Shown piece after piece: positions 50,161-51,728 of a stretch of DNA of 51,728 nucleotides. The position numbers and the translations under genes were made by a program. This DNA comes from Maledivibacter sp. (GTDB lineage Bacteria; Bacillota; Clostridia; Peptostreptococcales; Caminicellaceae): NCBI GenBank assembly GCA_025210375.1, contig JAOASB010000044.1:1-51728 (forward strand), written 5' to 3'. The notes below the pieces were generated by a model. That model did no database searches. It was not told the origin of the DNA and saw only the letters and a program-made list of their open reading frames with translations. Numbering within the stretch: position 1 is the first letter of the stretch; the number at the start of each line of letters is the position of its first letter.

Positions 50161-50638
50161 ATCTCTAATTAGGAGGTTGAATACTCCTTATTTTATAATA
50201 TTCCTTTTATTTTAACAATGAAAACCACAATTTTAAAAGCCACCATTTCTTTTTTACATATATGGGTGTGTTAATATCATATTGCAAAGCCGGTATATAA
50301 AGCTAAATGGGCTGATGAATAAATTAAAACAGCCGGAAAAGTGCCGGAAGTATGCCGGTTTGTGATGGATTTATATACTATAATTTAATATATAAGATAG
50401 TATCATATTCGTGGCGTTGCACGTTAAAAACGTATAAAAACATATTAATCTAACCACTTGGATAAAGCCTTGGTGATGTTGATGATAACATCATTCATGG
50501 GCTTTTTTACTTTGGTATATTTAAAAACTAAAATGAATTGGGGGAAGTGGGTATGAAAAAAATTTATTGTTGTGGCTAGAAACGGTAGGGTTAGAAAGTA
50601 TTATTAAAATGATTTTAAGCAAAAGAGGAGGAGAATCA
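50161..50638. other. Long structured leader before the GLUG protein
   Basis: Without genes. A GC-rich island at about 50285-50362 contains four GCCGG motifs (GCAAAGCCGG, ACAGCCGG, GTGCCGG, TATGCCGG), unusual in this AT-rich DNA, and can form several CCGG-based pairings. An intrinsic terminator follows at 50465-50507, 130 bases before the start codon. An eight-codon frame (50553-50579) follows GGGGGAAGTGGGT. The arrangement resembles an aptamer plus expression platform. Confidence 0.45.
50465..50508 (+). terminator. Intrinsic terminator inside the leader
   Basis: GCCTTGGTGATGTT pairs with AACATCATTCATGGGC around a short loop, followed by TTTTTT. It would stop transcription before the GLUG gene unless another structure forms. 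Confidence 0.7.
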
Positions 50639-51728
50639 ATGAGTGAGATATTATCACAGGTAGAATTAGGTAAAGTAACAATAGAAAGTAATCAAATAAT
50701 AATAACATGGGAAGCAGTACCGGGAGCAACTGGCTACGATATAGAGATTGATGGGAAAATAGTAAACCATGGAAGCAGCACTATATTCAGTCATAAAGAA
50801 TTACAGGCAAATACACAATACAGCTATAGAATCAGAGCTAAAAATGATAACGGCGTAGGCGAGTGGAGTGATCTAATAAGAGCAACAACACTTCCAGACA
50901 ATGCAATAGTGATAACAACTAAGGAAGAGTTAAAGCAAATATCTAATGATATGACAGCGTTGTATGTATTGGGGAACGATATAGACTTAGAAAATGAGGA
51001 ATGGGAGCCCATAGGAAGTAGTAGTGTAGCCTTTAGTGGAGAATTTGATGGAAGAGGATATAAGATAAAGAATTTGAAGGTGAATAAGGAAAGAGAAAGC
51101 TATATAGGACTATTTGGATATATTAATGGGGCAAAGATAAAGAACTTAAAAATAGAAAATGCAGATATAAAAGGAGTTTCTTATGTAGGATCATTAGTAG
51201 GTCAAGCAGAAAATAGTTGTAATATAAGCAACTGTACGGTGGAAGGTAAAGGTAAAATAAAAGGAATAGGAAGTGATATAGGGGGTTTAATAGGAAGGTG
51301 TTATGGAGTCTATGGGAAAATAGAAAATTGTTCCGCGAAGATTAGAGTAGAAGGATCAGGAAGTATTATGGGAGGATTAGTAGGTTCCATAGATGAAAGT
51401 GATGTATTTAAGTGCTATTCAACGGGGGATGTAATAGGTACAAGCTCAAGAATAGGAGGATTAATAGGATACGCAAATGCAGGCGAAAATAATGTGATAA
51501 TAACAGAGAGTTATGGATTAGGAAATGCATCGGGACTAGATAAAGTAGGAGGATTAATAGGCGAGGTACGGAGCTATAATCATAGGAAAATAACAGTAGA
51601 GGATTGTTTTGCATTAGGTAATGTGACTTCAAGTGAGACTAACCGTTCGTATGCAGGAGGATTAATAGGAGAATTAGATGGGGATTCGGATAATTATAAA
51701 AGTATAGTAAGAAATAGCTACTCTACGG
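50639..51728 (+). CDS. Fibronectin type III / GLUG-repeat protein, 3' end outside the window
   Basis: The frame opens at ATG with AGGAGGAG just upstream and stays open for 363 codons to the window edge. Residues about 8-85 are a fibronectin type III domain (IIITWEAVPGATGYDIEIDG, YSYRIRAKNDNGVGEWSDLI). From about 90 there is a beta-helix-type region with repeated GLUG motifs (YIGLFGYINGAKIKNLKIEN, YVGSLVGQA, IGGLIGRCYG, MGGLVGSI, IGGLIGYA, VGGLIGEV, AGGLIGEL). Such proteins are normally surface adhesins, but there is no signal peptide at this N-terminus. It may be exported by another route or have a misplaced start. Confidence 0.85.
   Translation, partial: MSEILSQVELGKVTIESNQIIITWEAVPGATGYDIEIDGKIVNHGSSTIFSHKELQANTQYSYRIRAKNDNGVGEWSDLIRATTLPDNAIVITTKEELKQISNDMTALYVLGNDIDLENEEWEPIGSSSVAFSGEFDGRGYKIKNLKVNKERESYIGLFGYINGAKIKNLKIENADIKGVSYVGSLVGQAENSCNISNCTVEGKGKIKGIGSDIGGLIGRCYGVYGKIENCSAKIRVEGSGSIMGGLVGSIDESDVFKCYSTGDVIGTSSRIGGLIGYANAGENNVIITESYGLGNASGLDKVGGLIGEVRSYNHRKITVEDCFALGNVTSSETNRSYAGGLIGELDGDSDNYKSIVRNSYST

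Noticed and set aside
50281..50370. Canonical c-di-GMP class I riboswitch
   Set aside because: GCAAAGCC is suggestive, but the conserved GGGCAAACC segment and a clear tetraloop-receptor arrangement are not found; kept only as an undefined structured leader.
1..51728. CRISPR arrays, tRNA or rRNA genes, complete insertion sequences
   Set aside because: I saw no regularly spaced identical repeats with unique spacers, no cloverleaf or rRNA-like conserved segments, and no transposase gene.

Overview
The window looks like chromosome of an AT-rich, Gram-positive anaerobe of the class Clostridia. The evidence is strong AGGAGG-type ribosome binding sites, TTGACA/TATAAT promoters, T-box leaders, lipoprotein-anchored ABC and RND parts, a sigma-54/PRD activator and an SOS box of the Bacillus type. 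I cannot name the genus. I saw no rRNA, tRNA or CRISPR array, and no complete transposon. Small palindromic repeats are abundant between genes.

Layout: (1) 1-4230 is sparse and accessory: the start of a YaiI/YqxD gene, an orphan lipoprotein, very small membrane proteins, an amidase-LysM protein with a changed zinc site, a broken gene and decayed repeats. (2) 4233-10110 holds an RND efflux operon (lipoprotein adaptor and pump) with a TetR gene and a GNAT gene; a TetR-like operator overlaps the start of transcription. (3) 10350-11315 encodes a secreted protein of unknown function. (4) 11615-22238 is a sugar locus: GntR/UTRA regulator, DeoC-like aldolase, FGGY kinase, lipoprotein binding protein, fused ABC ATPase, two permeases, iron alcohol dehydrogenase and a DUF4380-like protein. 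It suggests uptake and phosphorylation of an unknown (deoxy)sugar, aldol cleavage, and reduction of the aldehyde.

(5) 22588-36142 is the branched-chain amino acid region. cimA-leuC-leuD-leuB sits behind an isoleucine T-box, leuA-ilvC behind a leucine T-box and ilvA behind an isoleucine T-box. ilvB-ilvN has an ordinary promoter and no T-box, and ilvN appears to begin at a rare ATC codon. rarA lies between ilvC and ilvA. ilvD and an aminotransferase are absent here. (6) 36250-38093: an AraC regulator and a zinc-dependent phospholipase-like protein. (7) 38297-45023: a galactitol-family PTS (IIA, HPr, IIB, IIC) and a class II aldolase, with two sigma-54 promoters and a LevR-like activator downstream. 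(8) 45087-50100: a LexA DNA-binding domain without protease whose promoter contains an SOS box, a phage-type regulator, a CapA-like protein, an NSS transporter and a serine hydrolase. (9) 50161-51728: a structured leader with an intrinsic terminator, then a FnIII/GLUG-repeat protein that runs off the window.

The most distinctive observations are the ATC start of ilvN, the SOS-controlled protease-less LexA, a hairpin with a compensatory base change ahead of two transporter genes, nested MITE-like repeats, and the diverged DeoC sugar locus.
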